Assembly (NCBI GenBank): GCA_905236635.1
Contig: CAJOCJ010000003.1
Span: 1 to 64,000, forward strand
Direction of reading: 5' to 3'
DNA length: 64,000 nucleotides
Source of the DNA: an uncultured Bacteroidales bacterium
GTDB taxonomy: Bacteria; Bacteroidota; Bacteroidia; Bacteroidales; F082
Shown: positions 43,883 to 53,781 of the stretch, piece by piece
How positions within the stretch are numbered: the first letter of the stretch is position 1
Layout: each line of letters begins with the position of its first letter
Position numbers and translations under genes: made by a program
The notes under the pieces: generated by a model
Databases searched by the model: none
What the model saw: the letters and a program-made list of their open reading frames with translations, nothing else
What the model was told of the DNA's origin: nothing

Positions 43883-45420
43883 TATCTTAAGTTCAATTTA
43901 TTGGTTTTCAAATAGTTTTCAACGTTGGCGATGTCCTTGTAGAACGGCGTGTCTTCGATGAAGAGCGGCACCATCTCGCGGATCTTGTCGTAAATCTTGC
44001 GTGAGGTAGGGCAGAGCTTGTCGGCAATTTTGAGGCAGTCTGTCGCCTGTGCCAAGGCGATGTATTGTATCGCCATCACCTGGAAACAGTTCTCGACCAC
44101 CTGCTTGCATATCAAAGCGGTGTTGGTGCCCATGCTCACGATGTCTTGGTTGTCGTTGTTGTTAGGGATGCTGTGCACGTAGTTAGGCATCGCCAGCGTC
44201 TGACACTCTGCCGTCGTTGAGGTGGCGGTGAACTGACAGGCCTGCATGCCGTAGTTCAAGCCGAGCGTCCCGAGGTTGAGGAACGGCGGCAAGATGCCGT
44301 TGATACGGTCGTGGAACAGGTAGTTGAGCTGACGTTCTGCCGTCATGGCAAGACGTACCAATGCTATCTTCACCTTGTCTTCCTCAAGCGAGATATAGTC
44401 GCCATGGAAGTTGCCGCCATGATATACGTATTGTGTGTCAGGGTCGACGATAGGGTTGTCGCATGCCGAGTTGAGCTCGTCTTCAATGATCTGACGTGCG
44501 TTTTGCAGGGTGTCATAGATAGGACCGAGTATCTGAGGGGTGCAACGTAACGAGTAGTAAGCTTGCACCTTATGCTCAAACACCTTGACATCTGCATGTC
44601 CGTAGTCAAACAGCTCATGGGCGCGTTTCTTGAGGCACTGCGAGCCCTCTGATAGCTCACGCAGACGACGTGCAATCACCTGCTGCCCTTCATGGCGGCG
44701 GCAATTGTTCTCTCCTTCCGACATGTAGTCGTCAAACGAAGAGGCGATCTCGTTCATCCATACTGCTGCCAAAGTCGCCCAGTCGAGCAGGGTCTCCGCA
44801 TGAAGCTGATTCACCACGCTGATGCCGGTCATCACCGAGGTGCCATTTGTTATCGAGAGGCCTTCGCGGATATGCATCTTCAGTGGGGTGATGCCTAATT
44901 CCTTCATCACGTCGGCCGACTTACGCCATTCGCCTTTGTAATGTACCTCGCCTTCACCGATGAGGCATAACGCGATGTGTGCCAACTGTACCAAATCGCC
45001 GCTCGCCCCAACACTTCCGTGCATCGGGATAAACGGATAGATCTCGTTGTTGATGAACGAAATTAACAGTTTTGCGACGTCTGCATGCACTCCGGAACGG
45101 CATTGCAAGACCGTGCCAAGGCGTGCTATCATGGCCGACTTCACATACACATCGGCGAGCGGCTCGCCAGCACCAGTGGCATGGCTGCGGATGATATTAT
45201 ATTGTAAATCAGTGAGATAACGGTCGTCGACACGCCATTGTGCCATCGGACCGAACCCGGTGTTGATACCGTAAATCACCTTCTCGGCAGCAAATTTCTC
45301 CAAGAACTTGTAGCAGGCATCGACACGTGCCATCCAATCGTCGGAGACATCAATTTTTTCGCCTGAGTACAGGACTTTTTCCACTTCGCCAAGAGTTATC
45401 CTATCTTTGAAAGTTATCAT
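43882..45420 (-). CDS. Aromatic amino acid ammonia lyase (tyrosine/histidine lyase family)
   Basis: First gene of the pigment cluster, 512 residues from the ATG at 45420 (MITFKDRITL); the track start runs 22 codons upstream through the promoter region. The MIO prosthetic group forms from Ala-Ser-Gly at 139-141 in GSVGASGDLVQLAH. Tyr50 in VIYGINTGFG is the catalytic tyrosine, and the substrate-selectivity region reads IIRSHATGAG. The N-terminal third strongly resembles, from memory, tyrosine ammonia lyase of Flavobacterium flexirubin producers. It would release ammonia from tyrosine to give 4-coumarate, the aryl starter. A histidine lyase (hutH) role is less likely, since no hut genes are near. 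Confidence 0.9.
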   Translation of the reverse strand: MITFKDRITLGEVEKVLYSGEKIDVSDDWMARVDACYKFLEKFAAEKVIYGINTGFGPMAQWRVDDRYLTDLQYNIIRSHATGAGEPLADVYVKSAMIARLGTVLQCRSGVHADVAKLLISFINNEIYPFIPMHGSVGASGDLVQLAHIALCLIGEGEVHYKGEWRKSADVMKELGITPLKMHIREGLSITNGTSVMTGISVVNQLHAETLLDWATLAAVWMNEIASSFDDYMSEGENNCRRHEGQQVIARRLRELSEGSQCLKKRAHELFDYGHADVKVFEHKVQAYYSLRCTPQILGPIYDTLQNARQIIEDELNSACDNPIVDPDTQYVYHGGNFHGDYISLEEDKVKIALVRLAMTAERQLNYLFHDRINGILPPFLNLGTLGLNYGMQACQFTATSTTAECQTLAMPNYVHSIPNNNDNQDIVSMGTNTALICKQVVENCFQVMAIQYIALAQATDCLKIADKLCPTSRKIYDKIREMVPLFIEDTPFYKDIANVENYLKTNKLNLR

Positions 45421-45455
45421 AATAACACTCCTAAAAACAATATTCTTTAAATTTG

Positions 45456-45487
45456 CAAATATACGAAAAATATCAACTCTATACAAA
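45456..45487 (-). promoter_or_regulatory. -33/-7 promoter of the main pigment operon
   Basis: On the minus strand TTTG (45487-45484) is followed by exactly 20 bases and TATATTTG (45463-45456), a full match to the Bacteroidetes promoter consensus TTTG-N20-TAnnTTTG. It lies about 35 bases before the ammonia lyase ATG and is the best promoter in the window. Confidence 0.75.
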
Positions 45488-45511
45488 AATAATAAAAATT
45501 AATAAAGAAAA

Positions 45512-45571
45512 GCCCTGTAACCATATCGACATCCGGGAATGCCAATGATTACAGGACTTAACAGGGTTTTT
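45512..45571 (-). terminator. Terminator-like hairpin between the surface-protein operon and the pigment operon
   Basis: CCCTGT at 45513-45518 pairs with ACAGGG at 45561-45566, and inside it CCTGTAACCA pairs with TGATTACAGG (one wobble), with T runs on both outer sides. It can end leftward transcription from the small lipoprotein gene just before the pigment promoter. Confidence 0.5.
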
Positions 45572-45580
45572 AAAGGAGTG

Positions 45581-45958
45581 TTATTCCTCGACTTCAACTA
45601 CATCGATTTCTTCGACTTCGACGTCATCAGTATCCTCACAACCGAGTTCTTCGTACTTCTTTTGAATTGACTCAACCCATTTCTCTGAAAGCTTTGTCAA
45701 TTCCTCTTCTTCTGCTGATGTGAGCTTCTCATTTTCATCGTAGCTCTGCATAGCAAAACCCCATGCCTCTGTTTCCATCTGTTCGCCGACGGCGTTTAAT
45801 TCTTCGCATGTCGTAACTGCGCTGACGGCTTTTTCAAATTTTTCGATAAAAGCTTTGGCATCTCTAAATTCCTTTGATCCCTTGTTTGTCTCACCTGCGC
45901 ATGATGCAAATGCGAACAAAACGATGCCTACGAGGGCGATAATTAATGACTTTTTCAT
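45581..45958 (-). CDS. Small acidic lipoprotein of unknown function
   Basis: 125 residues with a lipoprotein signal (VLFAFASC), then a helical, strongly acidic body ending in repeated VEVEE-type residues (DDVEVEEIDVVEVEE). No enzyme motif is visible. It is last in a likely five-gene leftward operon that starts at 50699, 33 bases after the CotH protein gene. The acidic tail could bind metal ions or basic partners, but nothing in the sequence settles this. Confidence 0.7.
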   Translation of the reverse strand: MKKSLIIALVGIVLFAFASCAGETNKGSKEFRDAKAFIEKFEKAVSAVTTCEELNAVGEQMETEAWGFAMQSYDENEKLTSAEEEELTKLSEKWVESIQKKYEELGCEDTDDVEVEEIDVVEVEE

Positions 45959-45991
45959 GGTGATTTTTTTAGGTTAATAATAAGTTGATAT

Positions 45992-48004
45992 TTAATGAAT
46001 AATTGAAATTTTTTCTATACAAAAATCTTCTATACCATTGATTTTCAATATATAAAGACCGCTATTCAAAAATGAGATGTCAATGGTGTTTGAAGTGTAT
46101 GTTGCAATAATACGACCAGATAAATCAATAACATCCACCGATACTATTTCTTTTTCAGATATGATATTGATTATGCCGTCGCTTGGATTTGGATAAACAA
46201 CGACATAATTGGCATAAATCTCATCGACATTATCGTAATACGTGCTGAAAGTCCAATTTTGCGGTAAGCTGTTATCTAAGTCTAAATCAATGAGTTGCAG
46301 ATATGGACCATAGCCATCGGCTTGTGTAGGCCACGGCCTGCTGTCGGAATAGCACACCTCATCGATGACATTGCCCCAGGCATCGGCTATGACGATATTC
46401 TCCGATTTGTTGGAGAGCTTTCTGTCATATTCTCCAAATGGAGTTTTATTATATACCTGTACGTAAGTCGTTGAGTCAGAACATAATACCAATGAATCGC
46501 GGGCTGCAAGACGAGATCCAGCGGGGAAGTTGTAGGTGATTCCCAATTCTCGCAGGTAAAAGCCTGTCAAGTCGACGTCCTCATCGCCGTTGTTGTTGAT
46601 CTGGATAAATTCGAGTTTGTTCCCGTTGATGGTGTCTAAATCGGCCGGATGATAATGGATCTTTGATATGACCAACGGTGGCAAATCGATATCGTCACAG
46701 TTGTTGTACGACCCGATGTGGCTATTTAACCAATTGTATCTGTTCTGTAACCATGTCTTCATAGCCTGCACCTCCGACGTGTGCTGCCCCATCCTGTTCC
46801 AACGTTGGTTGTCACGTGCCACGCCTTCGCTAATGAGCTCGTCAATCTCGTCCATTCTGGCACATATTGTATTGTAATTCAAAGGATTACCAACGGCAGT
46901 GACTTCAAACCAACGCTTCGCCAGATAGCATCTGAACTCGTCGGTGTCGAATAAGTCTTTCCAGAATTTCGGTCCGACATTATCGTCGTTGTCAAATTGC
47001 CACACATCGTAACGGCTCCTGCTTCCGAACTCGTCGTGGCCGTAAGCGAGGTTGTAGTCCCAAATCGGACCGGCACGCAACTTGCCTTTTCTGTCTTTAT
47101 GGAAGAAAGTGCTTAATTCATAGACATCGACATTCGACGATACTTCGCCCATTATCATAAAATCTACGAAAGATGGTATGTCGATGACGCTGGGAATGCC
47201 GTTCTCAATGGAAGTGTTATGACTGCCAGCCTTGTCGGCAAGGTCGAAAAACACATTTTTAATGTAGTTGTGCTGTGCATCGGTGACGTCATCTGGCTTG
47301 GGATAATGATGAATGAAAGCGGCGTAATTGGGCCACCACCAACCTCCATATTCTTCCATTTGCCATGCTACCGGATCGTTGCCGGTAGTCTTGTCAGCCT
47401 TGGTGATGTAACCGCCGGAGACTTCGGGATAACTGTTGCATGTCTCATCCATCTTCTCGATGTTGACACGCCCTTCGTCTGCTTTGATCTTTTCCATGAA
47501 GACGTATAATCCCTTATAATCGCCGTTAATGACAACCTCGCAATACACTCGTCTGGAAGCGTATTGCCCAAGTTTTTCTGACAATTCGTATGACAATACG
47601 TCACGCATTCCTGTCTGGTCGAACGCAAGAGAGTTCAGCACCCAGTCGTTTTCCCGTGGCATGCCGAGAATGCTGACGTTGTTGTTGGTGACATTGTCGG
47701 CTTGCAGCGTCTCAAGACCATAAGGTTTCTTGGGCAAGTCTTGCGACGAGCTGCCTCGTCTCTCAATGCCTATTCTTCCATTATAATTGAGAAATTCGGG
47801 ATTATTGGCGTCGGTCAGATAGTTGCGCGACCCGTCCTGATGCCATATTATCTTCATGGTAGCCAAAACCTTAGGCTCGTCAGGGATTGTCACGCCTCCG
47901 TCGGTGTCGATGATGACAATAGGCAGGTTGCTGTCGGTGAAAGTCTGTGCCAACGACAGCAGAGGCGCGATAATCAGGGATAATATGACCAGGATCCTTC
48001 TCAT
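45992..48004 (-). CDS. CotH-kinase / lamin-tail protein secreted by T9SS
   Basis: 670-residue exported protein. A signal peptide (LVILSLIIAPLLSLAQ) precedes a CotH-like kinase domain (GRIGIERRGSSSQDLPKKPYG, YKGLYVFMEKIKADEGRVNI, IWDYNLAYGHDEFG near 310). A lamin-tail beta-sandwich follows near 440-560 (VISKIHYHPADLDT, LEFIQINNNGDEDVDLTGFYL). The last ~80 residues are a type A T9SS sorting domain (VVYPNPSDGIINI ... LNSGLYILKI). CotH proteins phosphorylate spore-coat or surface proteins in other organisms; here it would act at the cell surface or outside. It shares one base with the upstream gene and so is in the same operon. Confidence 0.88.
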   Translation of the reverse strand: MRRILVILSLIIAPLLSLAQTFTDSNLPIVIIDTDGGVTIPDEPKVLATMKIIWHQDGSRNYLTDANNPEFLNYNGRIGIERRGSSSQDLPKKPYGLETLQADNVTNNNVSILGMPRENDWVLNSLAFDQTGMRDVLSYELSEKLGQYASRRVYCEVVINGDYKGLYVFMEKIKADEGRVNIEKMDETCNSYPEVSGGYITKADKTTGNDPVAWQMEEYGGWWWPNYAAFIHHYPKPDDVTDAQHNYIKNVFFDLADKAGSHNTSIENGIPSVIDIPSFVDFMIMGEVSSNVDVYELSTFFHKDRKGKLRAGPIWDYNLAYGHDEFGSRSRYDVWQFDNDDNVGPKFWKDLFDTDEFRCYLAKRWFEVTAVGNPLNYNTICARMDEIDELISEGVARDNQRWNRMGQHTSEVQAMKTWLQNRYNWLNSHIGSYNNCDDIDLPPLVISKIHYHPADLDTINGNKLEFIQINNNGDEDVDLTGFYLRELGITYNFPAGSRLAARDSLVLCSDSTTYVQVYNKTPFGEYDRKLSNKSENIVIADAWGNVIDEVCYSDSRPWPTQADGYGPYLQLIDLDLDNSLPQNWTFSTYYDNVDEIYANYVVVYPNPSDGIINIISEKEIVSVDVIDLSGRIIATYTSNTIDISFLNSGLYILKINGIEDFCIEKISIIH

Positions 48005-49011
48005 TATTCTTCTGGGAACTCAGGAACTTCCAAGACTTTTAGCGCTTCTGTAAAGTATTGTGCAGCAGTGAGTTGCGGATAGTTCAAGAGCGCTGACAGT
48101 GCATTCTGGTGTCTTGCACGGATTGGAACCATCTGCTCGTCAATCTCCATAGCCACAGGGAGCTGCTCGTCGAGACGCACCTTACAGTTTTTGATGACGT
48201 TTTCACGGATGATAGGCGCCACCTCTTCATAATAGCTTAAAAGAATCTTGTTGTGTGCCTCGTCGTCGTCAACAGTCTTTGCCAGTCTGTCGGCATATTT
48301 CGCATAGATGGTTCTGCACTGGGCATCGGCATCGTCGTTGTTGGCGGTTATCTTATCGTCAAAAGCCGACCAGCGGTCGATGATAGGCTGTAGCGGCTCC
48401 ATCTCTTCGCCAAGTTCTGCTGCCTGTTCAAGCATTACAGCCTCGGCACGGCCTTCCTGATAATGAGTCTGCAGATATGCCTCCTGCTCCTCCTCGCTCA
48501 TTGTTGAGAGCATGTCGATCTCTTCTTTCGTGAGGCCTGTGTAAAGCTCGGCATTTTTATATGCTGCTTCCATGATCTGTGTGGAATCGGCACCCTGATA
48601 AGGAACGGTATAAACCTTGCCGGTGAGTTCTAATACCGACATCTGGAACTTCATCAGAGGGTTGGCAATCAGCTTGAGACCCTGTCCGTTAAGCTCTGCT
48701 TTTTTATAGCCGACCATCTGCTGTGCAGAAGGTATCTCAGGTAACATGCGCATCAGCGACTCATAGGTGAGAGGCTCGTCTGAATTGATCTCCTGAGGCT
48801 CGTAAATCGCTGGCTCCTCGCCGAAATCAATCTCGTTGACGATGGCTTCAGAAGCTTTTTCGGCCGCTTTTTCCGTTGCCTTTTCAATAATCTTCTCTTC
48901 TGTCTTCTTGGCTGCTTTTTTCGCCGCTTTGTCAAGGAAACCGCCTAACTGCGCATTGGCACTGAAGGTTCCGAAGATTATAGCTATCGATAGGATGATA
49001 AATCTCTTCAT
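48004..49011 (-). CDS. Secreted helical protein of unknown function
   Basis: 335 residues with a cleavable signal peptide (IILSIAIIFGTFSANA). The mature N terminus is a lysine/glutamate/alanine-rich helix (DKAAKKAAKKTEEKIIEK), likely a coiled coil, followed by an all-helical body with no motif that I recognise. It sits between the LEA14-like lipoprotein and the CotH gene with a 17-base spacer and a one-base overlap, so it is co-expressed with T9SS cargo. It is probably periplasmic or surface-exposed. Confidence 0.65.
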   Translation of the reverse strand: MKRFIILSIAIIFGTFSANAQLGGFLDKAAKKAAKKTEEKIIEKATEKAAEKASEAIVNEIDFGEEPAIYEPQEINSDEPLTYESLMRMLPEIPSAQQMVGYKKAELNGQGLKLIANPLMKFQMSVLELTGKVYTVPYQGADSTQIMEAAYKNAELYTGLTKEEIDMLSTMSEEEQEAYLQTHYQEGRAEAVMLEQAAELGEEMEPLQPIIDRWSAFDDKITANNDDADAQCRTIYAKYADRLAKTVDDDEAHNKILLSYYEEVAPIIRENVIKNCKVRLDEQLPVAMEIDEQMVPIRARHQNALSALLNYPQLTAAQYFTEALKVLEVPEFPEE

Positions 49012-49028
49012 GGTTTTTAAAGTCTATT

Positions 49029-49619
49029 TTATTGTAAAACTTTATTCAAAGTGATATAGTCTGGATATGCAAGCTGCTGTCCGCCAATGTTGATGTACGG
49101 CTTGAGCTTGATGCCCACGTTGACCGGGTCGCTGCTGGCACCTGCAAGTTTGAATGCCAAACTGGCGACTGCCTCTGTCGATTCACCGCTGAAAAGCTGG
49201 AAAAGATCAGTGGTAATTGGGATTGAGATGACATCGGTTCCGTTAGCGGGAACATTGATACCATTGTTCATTGTGGTGTTGATGACCTGTTTGTCGTTGA
49301 GACTCACAATGTAATCCATCTTAATCATTGAAGCTGGCGAGCTGTTGGGATTGGTGACATCGAGATTGACGTTGAAGGAGACCGGCAATGACTTGTTTAA
49401 CAATGCTTTTGTCAACAAAAGTGCTTGACCGATGTTCAAATCGTCTCTTGACATGCCTTGGCGTAACTGAATGCCGAGCATCTGTACATCGCTGACGCTG
49501 TTAAACTTGAAGTCGCAGTTTGCGAAATTCGACATCTGGACCATCTGTTCCAAAAGTACACATGATGAAAGTCCCATTGAGACAAACAAAATGAGGATTA
49601 ATCTTTTAATTCTTGACAT
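49029..49619 (-). CDS. LEA14/WHy-like lipoprotein
   Basis: 196-residue lipoprotein (SMGLSSC lipobox). The middle reads as a LEA type 2 beta-sandwich: LPVSFNVNLDVTNPNSSPASM and NGINVPANGTDVISIPI are the alternating strands typical of LEA14/WHy domains. Such domains are found in desiccation proteins and in bacterial envelope lipoproteins of unclear job. It is third from the start of the five-gene surface operon, 12 bases after the T9SS cargo gene. Confidence 0.72.
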   Translation of the reverse strand: MSRIKRLILILFVSMGLSSCVLLEQMVQMSNFANCDFKFNSVSDVQMLGIQLRQGMSRDDLNIGQALLLTKALLNKSLPVSFNVNLDVTNPNSSPASMIKMDYIVSLNDKQVINTTMNNGINVPANGTDVISIPITTDLFQLFSGESTEAVASLAFKLAGASSDPVNVGIKLKPYINIGGQQLAYPDYITLNKVLQ

Positions 49620-49631
49620 GGTATGATATTT

Positions 49632-50699
49632 TTAAAATTCAACAATAAATTTCTGTGTTGTGCCGTCTTCTCTTCTTAAGAAATAAATGCCTTTTTTAAG
49701 TGTAAATGTTTCTTTATCAACGATATATGTATTTAAGACCTCTTGTCCGAGGCTGTTGTATATAACTATCATGCCGTTACCTTCCACAGTAATACTCCCT
49801 TTCGAAGGATTGGGATATATGTGTGTCGTGACATAATTTTCCTCGATACCGTCGGCGGCGACCGTAGCCCAATAGGTGAACATGGCCGTTGCGCATCCGC
49901 AGTCGATGGTAAACATTACGTCGAACCAACATAGGGTGCCTGGCTCCAGACCTGGCTGCAACGTCGCCACTCCGCCTATCGTCACAACCTCATCTTGAAC
50001 AATATTGAAGGTGTTGGTCTGTTCGCCGCCGACGTAGAAATGTATATCGGTAAAATACTCGGTATATGGTGTCATGGTAACATGTAAGCTCTCGTATCCG
50101 TCATTCATGATTTGTAATGTGAAGGAGGCCTGTGCACCTGCATGCATCAATGTGTCATTCTGGGCCGGATTGGAATGAAAGGCATATTTCTCAATCATCT
50201 CGATAGAGATGTCGTCAATAGAGAGATGATAAGCGCCAGGTGCTGCTACGGCATGGATGCCGAAATAGTCGTAATTACCTGTGATAGTCTCAATATATTC
50301 CGAGAAAATATCATAAGAGCCGCTGTCAACCGTAGCGGAAAACAGCAATTGCCTCATGCCTTCCTGTGTCGCTGAGCTGCCTGCCCAGAACTCGACCTCA
50401 TAGCTGCCGTCGGATATACCCCAAAACGAACAACGGTATTTCAGCTGGTCGTTGAAATATGACGCCATGAACATCCATGAATCGTCGGTGTCGGTATATG
50501 CGTACCAGTCGCCCGTGTGTGCTATGCGATTGTGGTCTTTCTCCATGTATCCACACAGCCAGGAGTTGTCGTTACATACCCATCCCAGCGGTGTCTCCCC
50601 GTCATGATTGGCATATTCGAAGCTTTCGGAGAATATGCTGCTAGCCTGAGAGATAGCCGCTACCGACAACAATAATATGATGAATACTATTTTTTTCAT
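49632..50699 (-). CDS. T9SS cargo protein with choice-of-anchor-J-like domain
   Basis: 355 residues from the ATG at 50699 (MKKIVFIILLLS), the first of the operon; the track start adds six unlikely residues. A signal peptide precedes a jelly-roll region (SEGFEY-type opening SESFEYANHDGETPLGW, WFMASYFNDQLKY-like strand, SYEVEFWAGSS) that matches choice-of-anchor-J/MAM-like domains used for surface adhesion. The C-terminal type A sorting domain is clear: THIYPNPSKGSITVEG and LKKGIYFLRREDGTTQKF. The protein should be exported by T9SS and attached to, or released from, the outer membrane. Confidence 0.78.
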   Translation of the reverse strand: MKKIVFIILLLSVAAISQASSIFSESFEYANHDGETPLGWVCNDNSWLCGYMEKDHNRIAHTGDWYAYTDTDDSWMFMASYFNDQLKYRCSFWGISDGSYEVEFWAGSSATQEGMRQLLFSATVDSGSYDIFSEYIETITGNYDYFGIHAVAAPGAYHLSIDDISIEMIEKYAFHSNPAQNDTLMHAGAQASFTLQIMNDGYESLHVTMTPYTEYFTDIHFYVGGEQTNTFNIVQDEVVTIGGVATLQPGLEPGTLCWFDVMFTIDCGCATAMFTYWATVAADGIEENYVTTHIYPNPSKGSITVEGNGMIVIYNSLGQEVLNTYIVDKETFTLKKGIYFLRREDGTTQKFIVEF

Positions 50700-50721
50700 A
50701 GAAATACACCTTTCCAATCTG

Positions 50722-50729
50722 CAAAGATA
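50722..50729 (-). promoter_or_regulatory. -7 box of the five-gene surface operon
   Basis: Minus strand TATCTTTG, 22 bases before the ATG at 50699. A GTTAAAAG-rich run lies just upstream. Confidence 0.55.
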
Positions 50730-50783
50730 TAAAAATAAGTTAAAAGATGTAAGATAAAAGTTAAAAGATTTTATTTTTTTAAT

Positions 50784-50811
50784 AAAAAAAGGGACGCGCT
50801 CGGCGCATCCC
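50784..50811 (-). terminator. Rho-independent terminator of rimP-nusA-infB
   Basis: Minus strand GGGATGCGC-CGA-GCGCGTCCC is a 9-bp GC-rich stem with one G-T pair, followed by seven T. It lies about 35 bases after the infB stop. Confidence 0.85.
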
Positions 50812-50845
50812 TCCTCTAAACGATAAACAGTAAACTGTAAACCAA

Positions 50846-53689
50846 TTACAGCTTACGGCTGACTTCTTTCTCGGTGTAACCCTCGATGATATCGCCGACC
50901 TTGATGTCGTTGAAGTTCTCGATGTTCAAACCGCATTCGAATCCGGCTGAAACCTCCTTCACATCGTCTTTGAAACGTTTCAAGGAGCCGAGTGCGCCGG
51001 TGTACACCACGATGCCGTCGCGAATCACGCGGACCTTGGTCTGGCGGTTGACTTTTCCGTCGAGGACCATACATCCTGCGATGTTGCCGACCTTGCTGAT
51101 GTGGAACACCTCGCGAATCTCGATGTTGCATGTCACAACCTCTTGAATCTCAGGAGCCAACATACCTTCGATAGCTGCCTTGATTTCTTCGATGGCGGTG
51201 TAGATGATAGAGTAGAGTCGGATGTCGATCTGCTCTTTCTCTGCAATCTTTCTGGCTTGCATCGTCGGACGTACGTTGAAGCCCACGATGATGGCGTTGG
51301 ATGCCGATGCCAGCATGATATCTGCTTCTGAGATAGCACCCACCGACTTGTGGATGATGTTGACCTGCACCTCTTCTGTCGAGAGCTTGAGCAACGAGTC
51401 GGACAAAGCCTCCACCGAGCCGTCAACGTCAGCTTTAACGATGATGTTGAGCTCTTTGAAGTCGCCGATGGCGATACGACGTCCGATTTCATCCAAGGTG
51501 ATGTGTTTCTGTGTTCTGATACCCATCTCACGCTGCAGCTGCTGACGACGGTTGGCGATGGTCTTCACCTCGCGTTCGTCGGTCATCACGTTGAAGTTGT
51601 CGCCTGCCTGCGGAGCACCATTTAAGCCTAGAAGCAAGAGTGGGGTAGAAGGACCAGCTTCTTTCAACGGCTGATTACGCTCGTTGAACATAGCCTTTAC
51701 CTTGCCGTATGTAGTGCCGGCGAGTACCATGTCGCCGACGCGCAATGTGCCTTCCTGAACCAGAATCTTGGCGACATAGCCACGTCCCTTGTCGAGTGCC
51801 GACTCAATGACGGTGCCTTTGGCGAGTCTGTTAGGGTTGCCCTTGAGGTCAAGCATCTCGGCTTCGAGAAGCACCTTTTCAAGCAACTCGTCGACGCCAA
51901 TACCTTGTTTTGCTGATATCTCCTGCGACTGCACCTTGCCGCCCCATTCCTCCACGAGGATGTTCATGTCGGCAAGCTGACGATAGATCTTCTGTGGGTC
52001 AGCCGTTGGCTTGTCTATCTTGTTGATAGCGAATACGATAGGCACGTTGGCAGCATGTGCGTGGTTGATAGCCTCGACGGTCTGCGGCATCACGTTGTCA
52101 TCAGCGGCGATGACGATGATGGCGACGTCGGTGATCTTAGCACCGCGGGCACGCATAGCGGTGAACGCCTCGTGGCCAGGGGTATCCAAGAACGTTATCT
52201 TCTTGCCTGTGCTGGTCTTCACCTCGTAAGCACCGATATGCTGCGTGATGCCGCCGGCCTCGCCAGCCACCACGTTGGTGCTTCTGATGAAGTCCAACAG
52301 CTTGGTCTTACCATGGTCGACGTGACCCATGACGGTGACGACAGGGGCTCTCGGGACGAGGTCCTCCGGGTTGTCAGGCTCGTCAGCCTCAGCGATGGCC
52401 TCCTGAACGTCCATGCTCTGGAACTCCACCTTGAAGCCGAACTCCTCAGCCACGACCTGCAGAATCTCAGCGTCGAGACGCTGGTTGATGCTGACGAACA
52501 TGCCGAGGCTCATGCAGGTGGCGATGACCTTGGTCACAGGGATGTTCATCAAGGTAGCCAACTCGTTGGCGGTGACGAACTCCGTGACCTTGAGGACTTT
52601 CTGTTCCTCCATTTCGTGCATTCTCTCCTCCTCAAGCTCGTTCTGGATGTTGTGACGTTTCTCGCGGCGGTGCTTCGAAGTCTTCGATTTGCCCATAGGC
52701 TCCAACCTTGCGAGTGTCTCCTTGATCTGTTTCTTGATCTCTTCATCCGTCAGCTCAGGCTTCTCTTCAAAGATAGGCTGTTTGCCTTTCTTGAAGCGGT
52801 CTTTGCCACGTTTCTCGTCTTTGCCAGGTTTGCCACCTTGTTGTGGCTTGCCGCCTTTGTTGTCCTTCGGCTTGTCGGCACCCGCAATCTCGTTAGGGTT
52901 GACAGGTCCGTTGCCTATACGTTTACGTTTTTTCTTCTTGTCTTTCTTGTCATCACCAGATGTGGCTACAGGCTTGCCTTTGCCGCTCTTATGCTCCACT
53001 GGAAGCTCGATCTTGTCGAGGATCTTCGGTCCTTCCAGTTTCTTTACCTGGGTGGGGATGAAGTTTACATCAGAGGTATCAGCGGTCTGCTGTTGCTGCT
53101 CCTGTTCGGGCTGAGGCTGTTTGACCTTTTTGTCCTCTTTAGGCTGCTTTGCGGGCTCTGCCTTGGCTTGTTTCTCCTCTTTAGGCTGCGGTTTCTCTTC
53201 TTTCTTTGGGGCGTTCTTGGGCTGTCCGTTACCCTTCTTGCCGCCGTCCAAATCAATCTTTCCGACCACGTTCAGCTTGATGGCGTCTTTCACGCTGCTG
53301 TCATCCTTGGCTTCTTTGACCTCGGCCTTTTTCTCCTTGGTCTCTGCCTTCTTCTCGACAGTCTTCACTTCTTTTTTAGGCAAGATATTCGACTTGATAG
53401 ACACGATTTCTTCCTCTTCCTCAATGGGTTTCGGCTTCTCTGTCGTCTCCACAGTGATGGTCTTGCCTTTGAAGGCGATGTTTCCGAGCTGGTCGGCATT
53501 CTTCTTAACTTCTTTTTCGCCTTGATATTCTTTTACAACCAAGGCATACTGCTCTGGAGTGAGCTTGGTGTTCGGCGACGGGTCGATGTTCTGGCCTTTT
53601 TTGGCAAGAAATTCCACAATCGTCGAGGTGCCTACGTTAAACTCCCTCGCAGCCTTTGATAATCTGATGTTTTTAACTTCTTCGGACAT
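50846..53689 (-). CDS. infB: Translation initiation factor IF-2
   Basis: 947-residue GTPase that brings fMet-tRNA to the ribosome. The N-terminal IF2 helix region ([18 protein letters not shown]) is followed by a long low-complexity K/E/P/Q-rich linker (about 80-330), usual in Bacteroidetes IF-2. The G domain has [15 protein letters not shown] near 455, [15 protein letters not shown] and [11 protein letters not shown]. Domains II-IV follow, ending [20 protein letters not shown] strong antisense ORF (52055-53659) comes only from codon bias of the charged linker. It is the last gene of the rimP-nusA-infB operon. Confidence 0.98.
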   Translation of the reverse strand: MSEEVKNIRLSKAAREFNVGTSTIVEFLAKKGQNIDPSPNTKLTPEQYALVVKEYQGEKEVKKNADQLGNIAFKGKTITVETTEKPKPIEEEEEIVSIKSNILPKKEVKTVEKKAETKEKKAEVKEAKDDSSVKDAIKLNVVGKIDLDGGKKGNGQPKNAPKKEEKPQPKEEKQAKAEPAKQPKEDKKVKQPQPEQEQQQQTADTSDVNFIPTQVKKLEGPKILDKIELPVEHKSGKGKPVATSGDDKKDKKKKRKRIGNGPVNPNEIAGADKPKDNKGGKPQQGGKPGKDEKRGKDRFKKGKQPIFEEKPELTDEEIKKQIKETLARLEPMGKSKTSKHRREKRHNIQNELEEERMHEMEEQKVLKVTEFVTANELATLMNIPVTKVIATCMSLGMFVSINQRLDAEILQVVAEEFGFKVEFQSMDVQEAIAEADEPDNPEDLVPRAPVVTVMGHVDHGKTKLLDFIRSTNVVAGEAGGITQHIGAYEVKTSTGKKITFLDTPGHEAFTAMRARGAKITDVAIIVIAADDNVMPQTVEAINHAHAANVPIVFAINKIDKPTADPQKIYRQLADMNILVEEWGGKVQSQEISAKQGIGVDELLEKVLLEAEMLDLKGNPNRLAKGTVIESALDKGRGYVAKILVQEGTLRVGDMVLAGTTYGKVKAMFNERNQPLKEAGPSTPLLLLGLNGAPQAGDNFNVMTDEREVKTIANRRQQLQREMGIRTQKHITLDEIGRRIAIGDFKELNIIVKADVDGSVEALSDSLLKLSTEEVQVNIIHKSVGAISEADIMLASASNAIIVGFNVRPTMQARKIAEKEQIDIRLYSIIYTAIEEIKAAIEGMLAPEIQEVVTCNIEIREVFHISKVGNIAGCMVLDGKVNRQTKVRVIRDGIVVYTGALGSLKRFKDDVKEVSAGFECGLNIENFNDIKVGDIIEGYTEKEVSRKL

Positions 53690-53781
53690 AAAATTCTTTT
53701 AATTTTGTTAAATTTTTCTAATCTTTATATTATTTATTCAAAAATTGAAAAAATTCTCAATTATCAATTGTCAATTCTCAA

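Noticed and set aside
43882-45420. Histidine utilisation gene hutH
   Set aside because: The fold is shared, but there are no hutU/hutI/hutG genes beside it and the gene leads a KS/ACP operon; a tyrosine-type lyase fits better.
52055-53659. 534-codon ORF on the plus strand opposite infB
   Set aside because: It mirrors the low-complexity charged linker of IF-2, has leucine- and phenylalanine-rich repeats (FFLLF) typical of antisense K/E codons, and carries no start context or domain.
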